64,000 nt of DNA from JAICXG01 sp963801255 (GTDB lineage: Bacteria > Verrucomicrobiota > Verrucomicrobiia > Chthoniobacterales > UBA10450): NCBI GenBank assembly GCA_963801255.1, contig CAWDEC010000008.1, forward strand, positions 248,001-312,000, given 5' to 3'. The stretch's first letter is position 1. Each line of letters begins with the position of its first letter. A model generated the notes under the pieces. It made no database searches, was not told where the DNA came from, and was given only the letters and a program-made list of their open reading frames with translations. The position numbers were made by a program, and so were the translations under genes. Below, piece by piece: positions 7,421 to 16,462 of the stretch.

Positions 7421-9685
7421 CTACTTGGTTGGTGGCAGGTCAGGCGGCGGTAACTGTTTACCGTCGTTGATCGGAGGACAGTCGGGACAGTCATCCTGTT
7501 CCAACTCGGGGCCAAAGTGAGTCCGGTCCTCCAGCTTCTGCCGCAAATGGTAATCGTCCAGCTTGCTCAGACTCACTTCGGGTCTCATGAGTACAATCAG
7601 CTCAGTGCGCATTTTCGTCTTACTCGTGTCACTGAAAAGCGCACCGATCAAGGGGAGTCGGCCGAGGATCGGGAAGCCGGTTCGGTCATTGGTTTTCCCG
7701 TCCTGGATCAGACCGCCGAGAATAATCGTTGATCGGTTAGGTGCAGAAACCGTTGTGCGGATATAGCGGGTGGCAATATTGGGAATGTCGTTGCCATCGA
7801 TTCTGGTCGTGCCGGCAAGGCTGTCGACCTTTTGCAGGATGTCGAGCGACACTTGCTTTTCGGAATTTATCAGCGGCACGACCTCGAGCTGCAGTGCTAC
7901 TTTTTTGAACTCAATGTTGGACTGCTGTGAAAGTCCAGTGTTGATGAGGCTTGCACCCGTCGCCGAACTGATCGTGCTGACCGGAACCGGTATCTCGGTT
8001 CCCGAGGCGATGATCGCTTTCTTATTGTTGCTGGTGAAGACTGTCGGTCGCGAAATGGTCTTAAAGCGGTTGGTCGAATCAAGCAGGTGAACGATGGCCG
8101 ACAGAGTATTGCCGGCGGCGATATAAGCGGTCGCGCCGGTCGGCAAATTCGAGAAGGCCGGGAAAGTAATCAGCGAGGCCGGGTCGATAATGTTTGTGGA
8201 TGGCACCGTGCCGTTGACGAGACCGCCGCCGGCACCAACATCATGCCCGAGATTGTTCTTTTTGAACTGGAGGAAATAATCGACCCCAAACTCTTCGCTG
8301 TTGTTCAGCATCAGTTCGCCTATGACCGTGCTCAGTGCCACCTGCGGTGCCTGCACATCCATCTCATCAAGGATCTTTGTGACCTTCACCACCACCTGGC
8401 GATTGCCTAAGACGATGATGCTATTGGCGCGCGAATCGGCGATCAATTTGGTGTTGCCGACGGTGACGGCCTGCGGCGCCGTATCGACCGGCTCGGTTGA
8501 AAGCTCTTCATTTACCTGAAGCGTGCTGTCGCCCGCCGTGCCGGCAAGGCCGCCGGGAGAACTGCTTGGTGTCGGGTTGTTGCGAGGATTGTTTCGCTGC
8601 TGTTGCTGAGGCGTCGTACCCTGCTGGCCGCCCTGGTTCTCCTGGCCGGGCTCGGTCAGCGCCTGAACCAGGACTGGCAAAACATCACCTGCCGCGATGT
8701 ACCTGAGCGGCCTGACGACCGGCCGGCCAAACTCTACATTCGCGTCGTACTCCGCTATCAGCTTTTCAATGAAAGGAATATTGATCGGCCGCGTGATGAC
8801 GTGGATGCGGTTGGTGCGCACGTCGGCTTCAAGTTTGATCTTGCCGACAACGAGCGAGTCCTCCGAAAGCACTGCGCCACCCTCGTCCTCGCCATTAGGC
8901 TGGCCGGGCGGAATGACGCCACGGACGCGGCGAATGGCGCCGGTCTGAGGGTTTTGGTCGTTCTTCTCGAAGAGATCCTTTAGCATGTCGACCACTTTGC
9001 CCGCGTCGGCGCGCTCAAGTTTTACAAAAACGCTCGTCACTTGCGCTGGAGCGACATCGAGCTGCTGCACCATTCTGACCAGCTTGCGCAAAACGTCAGC
9101 GCTCTGCGTCACGAGCAAGCTGGAGGATTTGGGCAGGGCCAGAATTGGAGCCTGCCCACCGATGCCGGCAAGATATTGGGCGAGGACCTGTTGTAACTCC
9201 TGTGGATCGGCGTAGTCGAGTTTGAAAAGGTAACTCACCACCTTTGCGCCCGCCGGCAGGTCAGCCGGATCGGAAACGATCGGCACCGCGGCGGCACGCG
9301 GATTCTTATTAATTCCAATGACCTCGACGATGTCGCCTTCCGCAGGAACAAGAGAATACCCGTTCAGCGCGAGATTCATCTCGATAATCTGGATGGCCTC
9401 TTCGCGCGGCACGGGTTTGGGAAGGAAAATGTTGACCTTGCCCTGGACGTTGTTGTCCATGACCAGCTTCTTGCCGGTAAGATTTTCGTAAAGATGCAGG
9501 ACGTCGAGCACGTCACTGTTGGGATACTGCATCGTCACCATGTCGTTAGGGTGAGTCGTTGCTCCGGCATTTCCTGCCGGCATGCGATTGCCTAACGGAA
9601 TAAACGGCGTCGAGCCGGCGACTTGAGCGAAGCCAGTCGCTGCGAGACTCAGCGACACAACGCAAAGGCAAAGGTGGCGAAACAC
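7421..9685 (-). CDS. gspD: Type II secretion / type IV pilus secretin GspD
   Basis: Outer-membrane secretin that forms the exit pore for type II secretion or for pili. The 754-residue product has a signal peptide (about 1-20), an N0 domain (about 50-115, LVMDNNVQGKVNIF) and several KH-like N1-N3 repeats. A Gln/Asn/Pro-rich linker near 350-390 probably lies within N3. The C-terminal secretin domain carries the family signatures VPLINSEKQVSLDI and STIILGGLIQDGKTNDRTGFP, then P-LLG-type LGRLPLIGALF. The length fits PulD/GspD. It is the first gene of a minus-strand operon with the peptidoglycan-binding protein and gspE. Whether the machine secretes enzymes, builds pili or takes up DNA cannot be told from these genes alone. 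Confidence 0.95.
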   Translation of the reverse strand: MFRHLCLCVVSLSLAATGFAQVAGSTPFIPLGNRMPAGNAGATTHPNDMVTMQYPNSDVLDVLHLYENLTGKKLVMDNNVQGKVNIFLPKPVPREEAIQIIEMNLALNGYSLVPAEGDIVEVIGINKNPRAAAVPIVSDPADLPAGAKVVSYLFKLDYADPQELQQVLAQYLAGIGGQAPILALPKSSSLLVTQSADVLRKLVRMVQQLDVAPAQVTSVFVKLERADAGKVVDMLKDLFEKNDQNPQTGAIRRVRGVIPPGQPNGEDEGGAVLSEDSLVVGKIKLEADVRTNRIHVITRPINIPFIEKLIAEYDANVEFGRPVVRPLRYIAAGDVLPVLVQALTEPGQENQGGQQGTTPQQQQRNNPRNNPTPSSSPGGLAGTAGDSTLQVNEELSTEPVDTAPQAVTVGNTKLIADSRANSIIVLGNRQVVVKVTKILDEMDVQAPQVALSTVIGELMLNNSEEFGVDYFLQFKKNNLGHDVGAGGGLVNGTVPSTNIIDPASLITFPAFSNLPTGATAYIAAGNTLSAIVHLLDSTNRFKTISRPTVFTSNNKKAIIASGTEIPVPVSTISSATGASLINTGLSQQSNIEFKKVALQLEVVPLINSEKQVSLDILQKVDSLAGTTRIDGNDIPNIATRYIRTTVSAPNRSTIILGGLIQDGKTNDRTGFPILGRLPLIGALFSDTSKTKMRTELIVLMRPEVSLSKLDDYHLRQKLEDRTHFGPELEQDDCPDCPPINDGKQLPPPDLPPTK

Positions 9686-9823
9686 GGGCTTATTTACTTG
9701 TTGAGCATCCCATGGTCAAACGGTTCGAGGACCACTGTCGACTCGGCGGACGGAATTCCGTCGTTTGGAAAGCATGGCAATGAGAGCCTCGACCGCAGGG
9801 ATTAATTCCAGGATGATTAGGCG

Positions 9824-10261
9824 ATGAGAAGATTTCTTGTGGCGGTGGTGGTGTTGTCGCTCGGGCTAGTTGGCCTTTCCGGAGCGCAGGCGGAAGATGC
9901 CGAGCCGAACGCTGTTCGGGCGGTGCTCGACGCTCAAGTGGCTGCCTGGAATCGTGGCGACATTGACGGCTTTATGGCAGGTTATGCGCCTTCGGAAACA
10001 ACGACCTTCGTCTCTGGCGACGAAGTGACACGCGGCTGGAAAACCGTACGCGATCGCTATGCCCGGAAATACGATAGTCCGGAGAAAATGGGGAAGCTGA
10101 CTTTTTCCAACCTAACGATCACGCCGCTCTGCGACGATACTGCCATGGTGTTGGGAAGCTGGAGCCTGGAGCGAAAGCAGGATCGGCCACGTGGGAAATT
10201 CACCCTCCTTTTTCGCAAGCTTCCGGAAGGCTGGCGGATCGTTCTCGACCATACCTCCTAA
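9824..10261 (+). CDS. Secreted NTF2-like (SnoaL/DUF4440-type) protein
   Basis: The 145-residue product has a clear N-terminal signal peptide (about 1-23, ending SGAQA). The rest is an NTF2-like alpha+beta domain: VRAVLDAQVAAWNRGDIDGFMAGY, then a middle strand with TRGWKTVRDRY and a final LLFRKLPEGWRIVLDH strand. Members of this fold are mostly uncharacterised; some bind small molecules. It stands alone between the divergent gspD operon and the convergent mpl gene (12-bp gap to mpl), so context gives no function. Confidence 0.75.
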   Translation: MRRFLVAVVVLSLGLVGLSGAQAEDAEPNAVRAVLDAQVAAWNRGDIDGFMAGYAPSETTTFVSGDEVTRGWKTVRDRYARKYDSPEKMGKLTFSNLTITPLCDDTAMVLGSWSLERKQDRPRGKFTLLFRKLPEGWRIVLDHTS

Positions 10262-10273
10262 GTCCAAGCCGAG

Positions 10274-11668
10274 TTATTCCCGCAGTCGCCCCAGCAACTT
10301 GGCGTGAATTCCATCGAATCCGCCATTGCTGAAAATCGTCACGATGTCGTCCGGCGCGAGAAGCGGGACGATGCGCGCCACGATCGCCTCCGCGTCCGTT
10401 TCATAGAAAGCCGTACGTCCTGCCTCGCGCAGGGATTTAATGACCAATTCCGGATGCAGTCGTTCTCCCTCGGGGATCTGTTCCAGGGCGGCGATTTGAG
10501 AAATGAAGATTCCGTCGGCCAATGATAAGGCCTCGGGCAGCTGCTGCTGAAAAACGGCGCGTCGAGTGGTGTTCGAGCGCGGTTCAAAGATGGCCCACAA
10601 CCGACATCCGGGATAACGTCGCCGCAAGGCACTGAGGGTTTCGCGAATGGCGGTGGGATGATGCCCGAAATCGTCGATCACGGTCACACCGCGCTCCACG
10701 CCGCGCACTTCCTGTCGGCGGGCGATGCCCTCGAACGTCGTTAGGGCAGTTTGGATCACTTCCGAGGCAACGCCGTAGAAGCGGGCCGCAACTGCCGCCA
10801 TGGCCGCGTTTCGCACGTTGAATTCGCCAATGAGCGGAGATTCGTAGACGGCCTCGCCTAACGAAAAACGAGAACCGTTTGCGGAATAACTCACCTCGCG
10901 AATCCGCTCCGCACAATTTTCCGAAAATCCCACCTCGACAATGGGCGCCAGGGAATCGCTCGCTACTTCCACGCAGTTTGGATCGTCGCCGTTGAGCAAG
11001 ATCATTCCACCCTGCGGCACGATGTTGATTACTCGCCGGAAGCTCGATTTGATCGCAGCCAGGTCGGGAAAAATATCGGCGTGATCGAACTCGATGTTAT
11101 TAATCACCAGCAGTTCCGGGAGGTAGTGAATGAATTTGGAACGTTTGTCGAAAAAAGCGGTGTCGTATTCGTCGCCTTCGATGACGAAATGCTTCGAATC
11201 ATTGAAGCGGGCGCCCTGGCCGAGATTACGCGGCAATCCTCCGACGACGTAGCTCGGGTCCAGCTCGCCTACAGTCAGCATCCACGTGAGGAGTGCTGTG
11301 GTGGTTGTTTTTCCATGCGTGCCGGTGACGACGAGATTGTGTCGGCCGCGAAGAAAAAATTCCTTCAGCACTTCGGGAAGCGACAGGTAATAGAGTTTAC
11401 GGTTGAGAACTGCCTCCACCTCCAGATTGCCTCGTTTGATCGCATTGCCGATCACGACTACCAAATCGGGCTCGTCAGGCAGATTTTCCGCGCGATAAGG
11501 TTCCGTCACGGTGATCCCTCGCTCGCGCAAGAAATCGGACATCGGTGGATAAACGCGTTCGTCCGATCCGGTCACAATACAGCCGCGATCGCGCAACGCC
11601 GCTGCGACCGAGCCCATCGCCGTTCCGCAAACTCCGAGAAAATGAAGATAGCGGGGCGGATGATTCAC
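10274..11668 (-). CDS. mpl: UDP-N-acetylmuramate:L-alanyl-gamma-D-glutamyl-meso-DAP ligase (Mpl)
   Basis: Cytoplasmic Mur-family ligase that attaches a recycled L-Ala-gamma-D-Glu-meso-DAP tripeptide to UDP-MurNAc, salvaging peptidoglycan fragments. The 464-residue product starts with the Mpl/MurC Rossmann motif LGVCGTAMGS, has the ATP loop GTHGKTTTT (116-124), and the Mpl-type block IEGDEYDTAFFDKRSKF (about 170-186) that separates Mpl from MurC. The central motif NNIEFDHADIF and the C-terminal DDFGHHPTAI motif are intact. Its presence indicates meso-DAP peptidoglycan and recycling. Several CGTTAGG words lie inside the gene. Confidence 0.93.
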   Translation of the reverse strand: MNHPPRYLHFLGVCGTAMGSVAAALRDRGCIVTGSDERVYPPMSDFLRERGITVTEPYRAENLPDEPDLVVVIGNAIKRGNLEVEAVLNRKLYYLSLPEVLKEFFLRGRHNLVVTGTHGKTTTTALLTWMLTVGELDPSYVVGGLPRNLGQGARFNDSKHFVIEGDEYDTAFFDKRSKFIHYLPELLVINNIEFDHADIFPDLAAIKSSFRRVINIVPQGGMILLNGDDPNCVEVASDSLAPIVEVGFSENCAERIREVSYSANGSRFSLGEAVYESPLIGEFNVRNAAMAAVAARFYGVASEVIQTALTTFEGIARRQEVRGVERGVTVIDDFGHHPTAIRETLSALRRRYPGCRLWAIFEPRSNTTRRAVFQQQLPEALSLADGIFISQIAALEQIPEGERLHPELVIKSLREAGRTAFYETDAEAIVARIVPLLAPDDIVTIFSNGGFDGIHAKLLGRLRE

Positions 11669-11788
11669 GTCGCCATTTCTAAGCCGGAGCCGACAATTTT
11701 GCCAGCGGCGGCCGACCGCAGGTAACAGTCTCTTTACCTAAAAGGGAGTAGCCGAAATGGCGCTTTTCTGCTACCAAGGACGGCTCTG

Positions 11789-13549
11789 ATGAGAGGTTTT
11801 TTGTCTTTTTCGCTAACAACCCTGGCCGTAATGGCGTTTTTAGGCGACCCCAAGCCGGCGGGCGCACAGGAGGTTTACGCAATCGCCAGCGACGGCACGC
11901 CGCTGATGTGGACCGTCACAACCCCCACACAACCTGGTCCCTGGCCGGCCGTGCTTGTAATTCACGGCGGACGTTTTGTCGGTGGCGATCCTGAGGACGT
12001 TAACGTCGGTCAATGCGCCCAAGATTTAGCCGACGCCGGCTATATTGCTTTCGCCATCGATTACCGGCTTGCTCCTCCTGGATCGCTTCCCGGGCAGACA
12101 TCGTCCGGACGTTTTCCCGACCAATACAACGACGTACATCTCGCGGTGCAGGCCGCGCGGACCGATGTCCGGTGCAATGGAAAGGTGGGAGCGGTCGGTG
12201 GTTCGGCGGGCGGTACGCACGCTTCCTGGTGCGCAGCCACGGGAACGTTAGGCGGCGATCGGCTCGACGTGGCGGTCTGTCTTTCCGGAGCTTATGACTT
12301 CACTGATTTTACTCCCAATCCGAACCTGAATGCTTTCATCGGCGCGGTGACGAACTATGTGGGCGTGGACCAGAGCGACACGGCAGCGCTAATGGCAGCC
12401 TCTCCGGCGTCGGTGGTTGATTCGAGCGTTACTCCGCTACTCCTTTTCGGAACGCAGAGAGATCCCATGCCTGCCGTGCAGCCGGGCGATATGATCGCGC
12501 AGCTCGCCGCGGTCGGAGCAAAAAATTATCAGACGCAAACGCTCGGAGGCAGTCTGCATTCCTTTGCCTATTGGCCGAATGTAAAACAGGAATCTCTCGC
12601 CTTTCTCAGCACCGGTTTCTCAACACCGTTGCCAACGCCGACTCCCACACCAAGTCCCACCGCGACCCCAAGCGCTACACCGACGCCGACCGCGACCCCA
12701 AGCGCTACCCCCACTGCGACGCCTACCCCAACGCCCAGCGCGACTCCAGCGGCAAGTCCGAACGGCCTTCTCAACCTTTCGACCCGGGCACATGCGGGAA
12801 TCGGCGACGACGTCCTTATCGGCGGTTTCATTGTTGGCCCGAGTCCGTCCACAAAACGTCTAATCGTCAGGGCACTGGGTCCATCGTTAGGCGCGGCCGG
12901 AGTCAGCGGCGCTTTGGCCGATCCGAGCTTGCAATTGGTCGATTCGACCGGGCACGTCTTGGGGGCAAACGACAACTGGATGGACGGAGGTCAGACGCAA
13001 GACATCATTGCCACGCGGCTTGCGCCCGGCGATTCGCGAGAATCGGCTCTAATCGCCAATCTCGCCTCCGGTGCTTATACCGCGATCGTCAGCGGAGTCG
13101 ATGGGACACAAAATATCGCCTTGGTGGAAGTCTATGACCTTGATGGCGCTCACGCGCCGCATCTGCTCAACCTCTCGACACGCGGCAAGGTGGACGTGGG
13201 TGAAGGTGTGATGATCGCAGGCACCATCATCGGTGGAAGCGGTTCGCAAACTCTCATCCTGCGAGGTCTGGGTCCTTCATTTGGCGCCGGACCGGGCGCG
13301 ATCGATAATCCCTTGCCCGATCCAACTCTGACTCTCGTGGATCCCAATGGTGCGACCATTTTTGCCAACGACAACTGGCAGGATTCGCAAGGCTCCCAGA
13401 TCGCTGCGGCTGGCCTCGCTTTATCCAACCCGCTCGAAGCCGCGATTCTCGTCACGCTGCCGCCCGGCAATTATACCGCTCTTCTCTCGGATACGCATGG
13501 CGCGTCGGGAATTGGCTTGCTCGAGATTTATAATTTAAGCGATAACTAA
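11789..13549 (+). CDS. Secreted alpha/beta-hydrolase esterase with Pro-Thr linker and two C-terminal repeat domains
   Basis: The 586-residue modular protein starts with a signal peptide (about 1-26). An alpha/beta-hydrolase domain follows (about 30-270): oxyanion-hole HGG in VIHGGRFVGGDP, a DYRLAP motif of the hormone-sensitive-lipase type, nucleophile elbow GGSAGG, and a late His in LHSFAYW. A low-complexity Pro-Thr-Ser linker (about 279-325) joins it to two copies of a ~125-residue domain. Each copy begins LLNLSTR and contains RALGPSLG or RGLGPSFG, NDNW and AYTAIVSG/NYTALLSD strings. The same domain pair occurs in the gene at 25194-26270. The catalytic part probably cleaves an ester substrate outside the cell; the repeats may mediate surface attachment or carbohydrate binding (inference). 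Confidence 0.85.
   Translation: MRGFLSFSLTTLAVMAFLGDPKPAGAQEVYAIASDGTPLMWTVTTPTQPGPWPAVLVIHGGRFVGGDPEDVNVGQCAQDLADAGYIAFAIDYRLAPPGSLPGQTSSGRFPDQYNDVHLAVQAARTDVRCNGKVGAVGGSAGGTHASWCAATGTLGGDRLDVAVCLSGAYDFTDFTPNPNLNAFIGAVTNYVGVDQSDTAALMAASPASVVDSSVTPLLLFGTQRDPMPAVQPGDMIAQLAAVGAKNYQTQTLGGSLHSFAYWPNVKQESLAFLSTGFSTPLPTPTPTPSPTATPSATPTPTATPSATPTATPTPTPSATPAASPNGLLNLSTRAHAGIGDDVLIGGFIVGPSPSTKRLIVRALGPSLGAAGVSGALADPSLQLVDSTGHVLGANDNWMDGGQTQDIIATRLAPGDSRESALIANLASGAYTAIVSGVDGTQNIALVEVYDLDGAHAPHLLNLSTRGKVDVGEGVMIAGTIIGGSGSQTLILRGLGPSFGAGPGAIDNPLPDPTLTLVDPNGATIFANDNWQDSQGSQIAAAGLALSNPLEAAILVTLPPGNYTALLSDTHGASGIGLLEIYNLSDN
12624..12762 (+). repeat. Low-complexity Pro-Thr-Ser-Ala coding repeat
   Basis: Imperfect tandem repeats built on units such as CCGACCGCGACCCCAAGCGC encode alternating PTPT, PSAT and TATP in the linker of the esterase gene. 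The two near-identical blocks at about 12660-12715 make the stretch prone to slippage and misassembly. Confidence 0.85.
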
Positions 13550-13599
13550 GATTCCGCCCATCGTTAGGCAAAATATCGTTTGCATGACCGCTTGATTCG

Positions 13600-13968
13600 T
13601 TAGGCATAGGGAAACCGGGAGGCATATCTCAGGCGTTCGAGCATGCTTGCCTTGCGCAGGTTTGGATCATTGCGTCGAAGATAATACTGTTCCATGAGCG
13701 CGGTGCGCGCCACGATCCATCCGTCCTGCAGGACCTTTTCCACCCGCCAATATTTGTTCCTTACGTAGTAGTAGGACTCGCCCTTTTCCGCCGGGTAAAC
13801 CTGACGGGCATCCTGAACCGGATGATCCGACGTCTCCTGCACTCGATAAACGATTGGCACTCCGGGAGTGAACTTCTGCGGCAGAAGACGACGCACAAAA
13901 GACGGATGACCACAAACCAGCAGCAGTCCCATCAGCAGGGATAGCCCAATCAGAAAGAACATCGTCAT
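13600..13968 (-). CDS. Hypothetical membrane-anchored protein
   Basis: I do not recognise a family. The 122-residue product has one N-terminal hydrophobic segment (about 3-20) and then a basic, tyrosine-rich soluble part (YYYVRNKYWRVEKV, EQYYLRRNDPNL). The topology suggests an inner-membrane anchor or an uncleaved signal with a periplasmic domain. It lies between the convergent esterase gene and the cupin gene. The stop codon TAA is part of a CCTAACGA word read on the minus strand, and a second copy of the word lies about 36 bp beyond it at 13562. Confidence 0.65.
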   Translation of the reverse strand: MTMFFLIGLSLLMGLLLVCGHPSFVRRLLPQKFTPGVPIVYRVQETSDHPVQDARQVYPAEKGESYYYVRNKYWRVEKVLQDGWIVARTALMEQYYLRRNDPNLRKASMLERLRYASRFPYA

Positions 13969-14027
13969 AGCTGCAATTCAGCATTCGTTATGCCGGGCAG
14001 GTTATGAGATTGAGACGAAAATGTTCG

Positions 14028-14468
14028 TTAGGCCAGCGGGGCCTTCTTCGTTCTGTCGTAGGGAATGATCTCGTCCCATTCGGCAGCAGAAGAACGTGCC
14101 ACAAATGCGACCACCGGCTCGGTCTCACTCACGTTGTAAACCTCGTGGGGCACGCCCGGTTTGATGTAGATGAAGTCGCCTGCTTCGTTTTCAATTGTTT
14201 TCGTTAGGCCGGGACCAAACTCGTGGCGAACCTTGCCCTCCAAAATGTAGAGGATGACTTCGAAGCCAACGTGAATGTGCGCATAGGCTACCCCGCCAGG
14301 TGGGATGGTGGCGATATTGGCCGAGAGCCGGGCCGTTCCGACGTTTTTGCCCGACATGCCTTGCTTGTAATGGATGCCGTTCCAGTCGCGTCGTCCGCCA
14401 CCGCCACGGATCGTTAGGATGCCGTCGTGATCTTCTACCGCATTGAGTTCCAGATTTTCCTCGTTCAT
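14028..14468 (-). CDS. Cupin domain protein
   Basis: The 146-residue product is a single-domain cupin. The first cupin motif is visible as AHIHVGFEVILYILEGKVRHEFG: His, His and Glu metal ligands (about 69-75) and the glycine. The second appears as GDFIYIKPGVPHEVYNV, with the later His near 115. Such proteins bind a divalent metal and range from isomerases to dioxygenases; the substrate cannot be assigned. The gene ends at a TAA contributed by a TCGTTAGGC word (14029-14037) and starts 12 bp after rpe, so the two are probably co-transcribed. Confidence 0.85.
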   Translation of the reverse strand: MNEENLELNAVEDHDGILTIRGGGGRRDWNGIHYKQGMSGKNVGTARLSANIATIPPGGVAYAHIHVGFEVILYILEGKVRHEFGPGLTKTIENEAGDFIYIKPGVPHEVYNVSETEPVVAFVARSSAAEWDEIIPYDRTKKAPLA

Positions 14469-14480
14469 GACCTGAGTCTT

Positions 14481-15131
14481 TTAGCGCAACGATCCGATCG
14501 CGGCGGCGTAATCATTTGTTTTGAAAATCGACGTGCCCGCCACCATGACGTTGGCTCCGTTCTCGATCGAAAGTCTTGCTGTTTCGTGATTGATTCCGCC
14601 ATCAACTTCGATGTCGTAGCTTAAGCCTAACGATTCTCGCAGCTCGCGCGCCCGCCGCACTTTTTCCATCATCTCTGGTCGGAATGATTGACCTCCAAAA
14701 CCGGGATGCACGGTCATGATGAGAAGGAGGTCGACATTGGGCAAATGCGGCATGACCGCGTCGAAATCCGTCGCCGGGTTCAGCGATACGCCGGCATGAC
14801 AACCGCAGTCGCGAATGAGTCGCAAGCTCGCGGCGACGTCATGTTTCGCTTCCGGTTCGACATGGACCGTGATCGAATTGGCGCCGCATTCCGCAAATCG
14901 CGACACGTAATGGTCAGCCCTTTCGATCATGAGATGAACATCGAGAGGCAGGTTCGTTAGGCCGCGTACCAACTTCACGATCGCAGGACCGAACGATATG
15001 TTGTCGACAAACTGGCCATCCATGATGTCGAGATGAAGCCAGTCTGCACCCGCTTCAACGACGCGCTGTAAATCGTCGGCGAGATGACCGAAGTCGGCCG
15101 CGAGAATGGATGGAGCAACAAGAATCTTCAA
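14481..15131 (-). CDS. rpe: Ribulose-phosphate 3-epimerase
   Basis: Cytoplasmic TIM-barrel enzyme that interconverts ribulose 5-phosphate and xylulose 5-phosphate in the pentose phosphate pathway. The 216-residue product has the family hallmarks: SILAADFGHL near the N-terminus, HLDIMDGQFVDNISFGP (metal His/Asp and catalytic Asp, about 33-50), DVHLMIE, MTVHPGFGGQSF (about 138-149) and EVDGGINHETA with the second catalytic Asp. Length is normal. It is transcribed divergently from mreB with about 200 bp between the starts, and the cupin gene follows closely. Confidence 0.96.
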   Translation of the reverse strand: MKILVAPSILAADFGHLADDLQRVVEAGADWLHLDIMDGQFVDNISFGPAIVKLVRGLTNLPLDVHLMIERADHYVSRFAECGANSITVHVEPEAKHDVAASLRLIRDCGCHAGVSLNPATDFDAVMPHLPNVDLLLIMTVHPGFGGQSFRPEMMEKVRRARELRESLGLSYDIEVDGGINHETARLSIENGANVMVAGTSIFKTNDYAAAIGSLR

Positions 15132-15216
15132 AGTAAAAGGCGCAATGACGTGTGCGGAATGATGCCTTGAGTTTCATTTGGCAAGCCGCTTTCCGCAATC
15201 CGCCGAGCCAAATCCC

Positions 15217-15247
15217 TTGACGTGCGGTTGGGCCGTTCCAAGATACA
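15217..15247 (+). promoter_or_regulatory. Candidate sigma-70-like promoter for mreB operon
   Basis: TTGACG at 15217-15222 is followed after 17-19 bases by an AT-richer AAGATACAT stretch that could serve as a weak -10. It lies about 90 bp upstream of the mreB start, in the only non-coding space available for the operon promoter. The -10 match is poor. Confidence 0.3.
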
Positions 15248-15331
15248 TCGTTTTTCGCCTGACCGGACGCGCGGCACAGCTTTCGCTTTAGGGGGGTCGG
15301 CCGGGGTTAACACAAATCCAAGCCTTCTTTC

Positions 15332-16372
15332 ATGTTAAACAGACTTTTCGGTTGGTTCTCCAACGACATTGGCATCGATCTCGGGACCGCAAACACGCTG
15401 GTCTACGTTAAAGACCAGGGCATCGTTTTGCGCGAGCCGTCAGTCGTGGCAGTGCAGGCCGGCACTTCCAAAGTGCTCGCGGTCGGCGACGAGGCGAAGC
15501 GTATGCTCGGTCGCACGCCGGCAAACATCGTCGCCGTGCGCCCTCTCAAGGACGGCGTCATTGCCGACTTCGAGGTGACAGAGGCAATGCTGCGCCATTT
15601 CATAACCAAGGTGCACAATAGCCGGGTCCGGGCGCGGCCGAGGGTCGTCATTGCCGTTCCCTCCGGGATTACGGAGGTGGAAAAACGGGCCGTGCGCGAA
15701 TCAGCTACGCACGCCGGGGCGCGCGAGGTCTACCTCATTGAAGAACCAATGGCCGCTGCGATTGGCGTCGGACTTCCGGTGCAGGATCCGGCTGGCAATA
15801 TGATCATCGACATCGGCGGCGGTACCACGGAAGTCGCGCTGATCTCGCTCTCCGGCATCGTCTTTAGCCGAAGCGTGCGCGTCGCGGGTGATGAATTAGA
15901 CGAAGCGATCGTGCAATACATGAAGCGCGCCTACAATCTCATGATCGGCGAGCGAACGGCAGAGGAGATTAAGATCCGTATCGGTTCCGCATATCCAAGC
16001 GATAAGGAAACGAGTGTGGAAGTGAAGGGTCGGGATCTTGTCGCCGGTCTGCCCAAGACCCTGACGATTACCTCACAGGAAGTGCGCGAAGCATTGCTCG
16101 AACCGATCTCGACGATTGTCGATTCCGTGCGCATCACGCTGGAACGCTGTCCGCCTGAGCTCTCGGCCGATCTGGTCGATCGTGGACTCGTCCTCGCCGG
16201 CGGCGGAGCGTTGTTACGCGGCTTTGATCGTCTTCTGAGTGAGGAGACCGGGCTTCCGGTGCATGTTGCGGAAGATCCTTTGAGTGCAGTCGCGGAAGGC
16301 ACGGGCAAGTGCTTGAACGAAATCAAGTTTCTCCGTCAGGTCGCGACCGCCGATCGCCAGTGGCGACAGTGA
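15332..16372 (+). CDS. mreB: Rod-shape determining protein MreB
   Basis: Actin-like ATPase that forms membrane-associated filaments and directs lateral cell-wall synthesis. The 346-residue product has the phosphate-1 motif GIDLGTANTLVY (about 13-24), the connect/phosphate-2 region IDIGGGTTEVALISL, the adenosine motif LAGGGALLRGFD, and the MreB membrane-insertion type N-terminus MLNRLFGWFSNDI. Length is standard. It heads the operon mreB-mreC-mreD-mrdA-rng. No TCGTTAGG word lies in mreB, mreC or mreD, in contrast to most genes of the window. Confidence 0.98.
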   Translation: MLNRLFGWFSNDIGIDLGTANTLVYVKDQGIVLREPSVVAVQAGTSKVLAVGDEAKRMLGRTPANIVAVRPLKDGVIADFEVTEAMLRHFITKVHNSRVRARPRVVIAVPSGITEVEKRAVRESATHAGAREVYLIEEPMAAAIGVGLPVQDPAGNMIIDIGGGTTEVALISLSGIVFSRSVRVAGDELDEAIVQYMKRAYNLMIGERTAEEIKIRIGSAYPSDKETSVEVKGRDLVAGLPKTLTITSQEVREALLEPISTIVDSVRITLERCPPELSADLVDRGLVLAGGGALLRGFDRLLSEETGLPVHVAEDPLSAVAEGTGKCLNEIKFLRQVATADRQWRQ

Positions 16373-16462
16373 TGGCATTGCAGATTGCCCATTGCCGACC
16401 GCCAATTGTCTTTGGTGAATCGGCGCGAGTCCGGCGCGGCAGTGCTTTGAACGGGCAATGCC

